The notes below the pieces were generated by a model that saw only the letters and a list, made by a program, of their open reading frames with translations, was not told the origin of the DNA and did no database searches. A DNA stretch of 64,000 nucleotides from Formicarius rufipectus (Eukaryota > Chordata > Aves > Passeriformes > Formicariidae), in the NCBI GenBank assembly GCA_013399695.1, contig VXAU01002494.1, forward strand, positions 36,958-100,957, read 5' to 3'. Shown piece by piece: positions 63,824 to 64,000 of this stretch. The position numbers and the translations under genes are program-made. Positions within the stretch are counted from its first letter, which is position 1. Every line of letters begins with the position of its first letter.

Positions 63824-64000
63824 CCTAGTCTGTGTAGACAAGAGAGCAGAAGAGTAGAATTCAAATTATTATTTCACACCCAAATTTGTTTCCTTACTAA
63901 TTTCCTCACAAAGTTAGCCATTAAAATTCTGTCTGAAGAAAATATAATTCACAGGTCAGGCTGAAAAACCCAAAGCTTTAAACTCCCAGAAGAAGCCCCA

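Noticed and set aside
1..64000. CRISPR arrays, operons, ribosome-binding sites, tRNA or rRNA genes
   Set aside because: No such structures seen; the composition and repeats are those of a vertebrate nuclear genome.

Overview
The window is vertebrate, almost certainly bird, non-coding DNA. It is AT-rich and gene-poor, and I found no host protein-coding gene or structural RNA gene. The avian assignment rests on three chicken-repeat-1 (CR1) LINE fragments, including the octamer-type 3' end (ATTCTATG/ATGATTCTATGA), and on several solo LTRs with the TGTGG...CCACA ends and short target-site duplications (TSDs) common in bird endogenous retroviruses. The longest host-like open frames have no recognisable domain, splice context or codon bias, and I treat them as chance frames.

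Layout. 1-8.6 kb: unique AT-rich DNA. 8.6-17.1 kb: a cluster of LTR remnants (8576-9367; 13597-14034; 15034-15545; about 16422-17050), one CR1 3' end (9895-9977) and an isolated GC-rich island (about 12660-13265). 17.1-31.2 kb: a long stretch with only one small CR1 fragment, holding possible conserved non-coding segments rich in TAATTA-type motifs. 31.2-50.6 kb: scattered LTRs (weak 31286-31767; 32220-32670; 40908-41878; 46281-46560; weak 47500-48110) and a CR1 fragment at 43424-43635. 50.6-61.4 kb: the most interesting part. It has two 5'-truncated copies of one RTE-clade non-LTR retrotransposon on the minus strand (50636-52040 and 59229-60341), a possible third 3' end (61327-61395), a solo LTR containing a 297-base assembly gap (53828-54520), and a second copy of the TGTGAGAAA LTR family (57421-57989). 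61.4-64 kb: a (TGA)n microsatellite, a truncated LTR and an intact solo LTR (63372-63823).

Nothing here works together as a host gene system; the structure is a record of insertions. The main results are these. (1) The RTE copies are little decayed. RTE elements are patchy in birds and known there through horizontal transfer (AviRTE). (2) Both copies carry the same in-frame TGA inside an otherwise open reading frame, followed by C. (3) Each copy separately lost the second aspartate of the reverse-transcriptase FADD motif. (4) Three solo LTRs have exact 5-bp TSDs (ACTTT, GAATA, CCTAG), which points to ERVL-type integration. (5) Comparison of two LTR siblings suggests the 297-N gap is undersized by about 250 bp.

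All repeat identities come from reading and by-eye alignment within the window plus remembered family hallmarks. No database search was possible.
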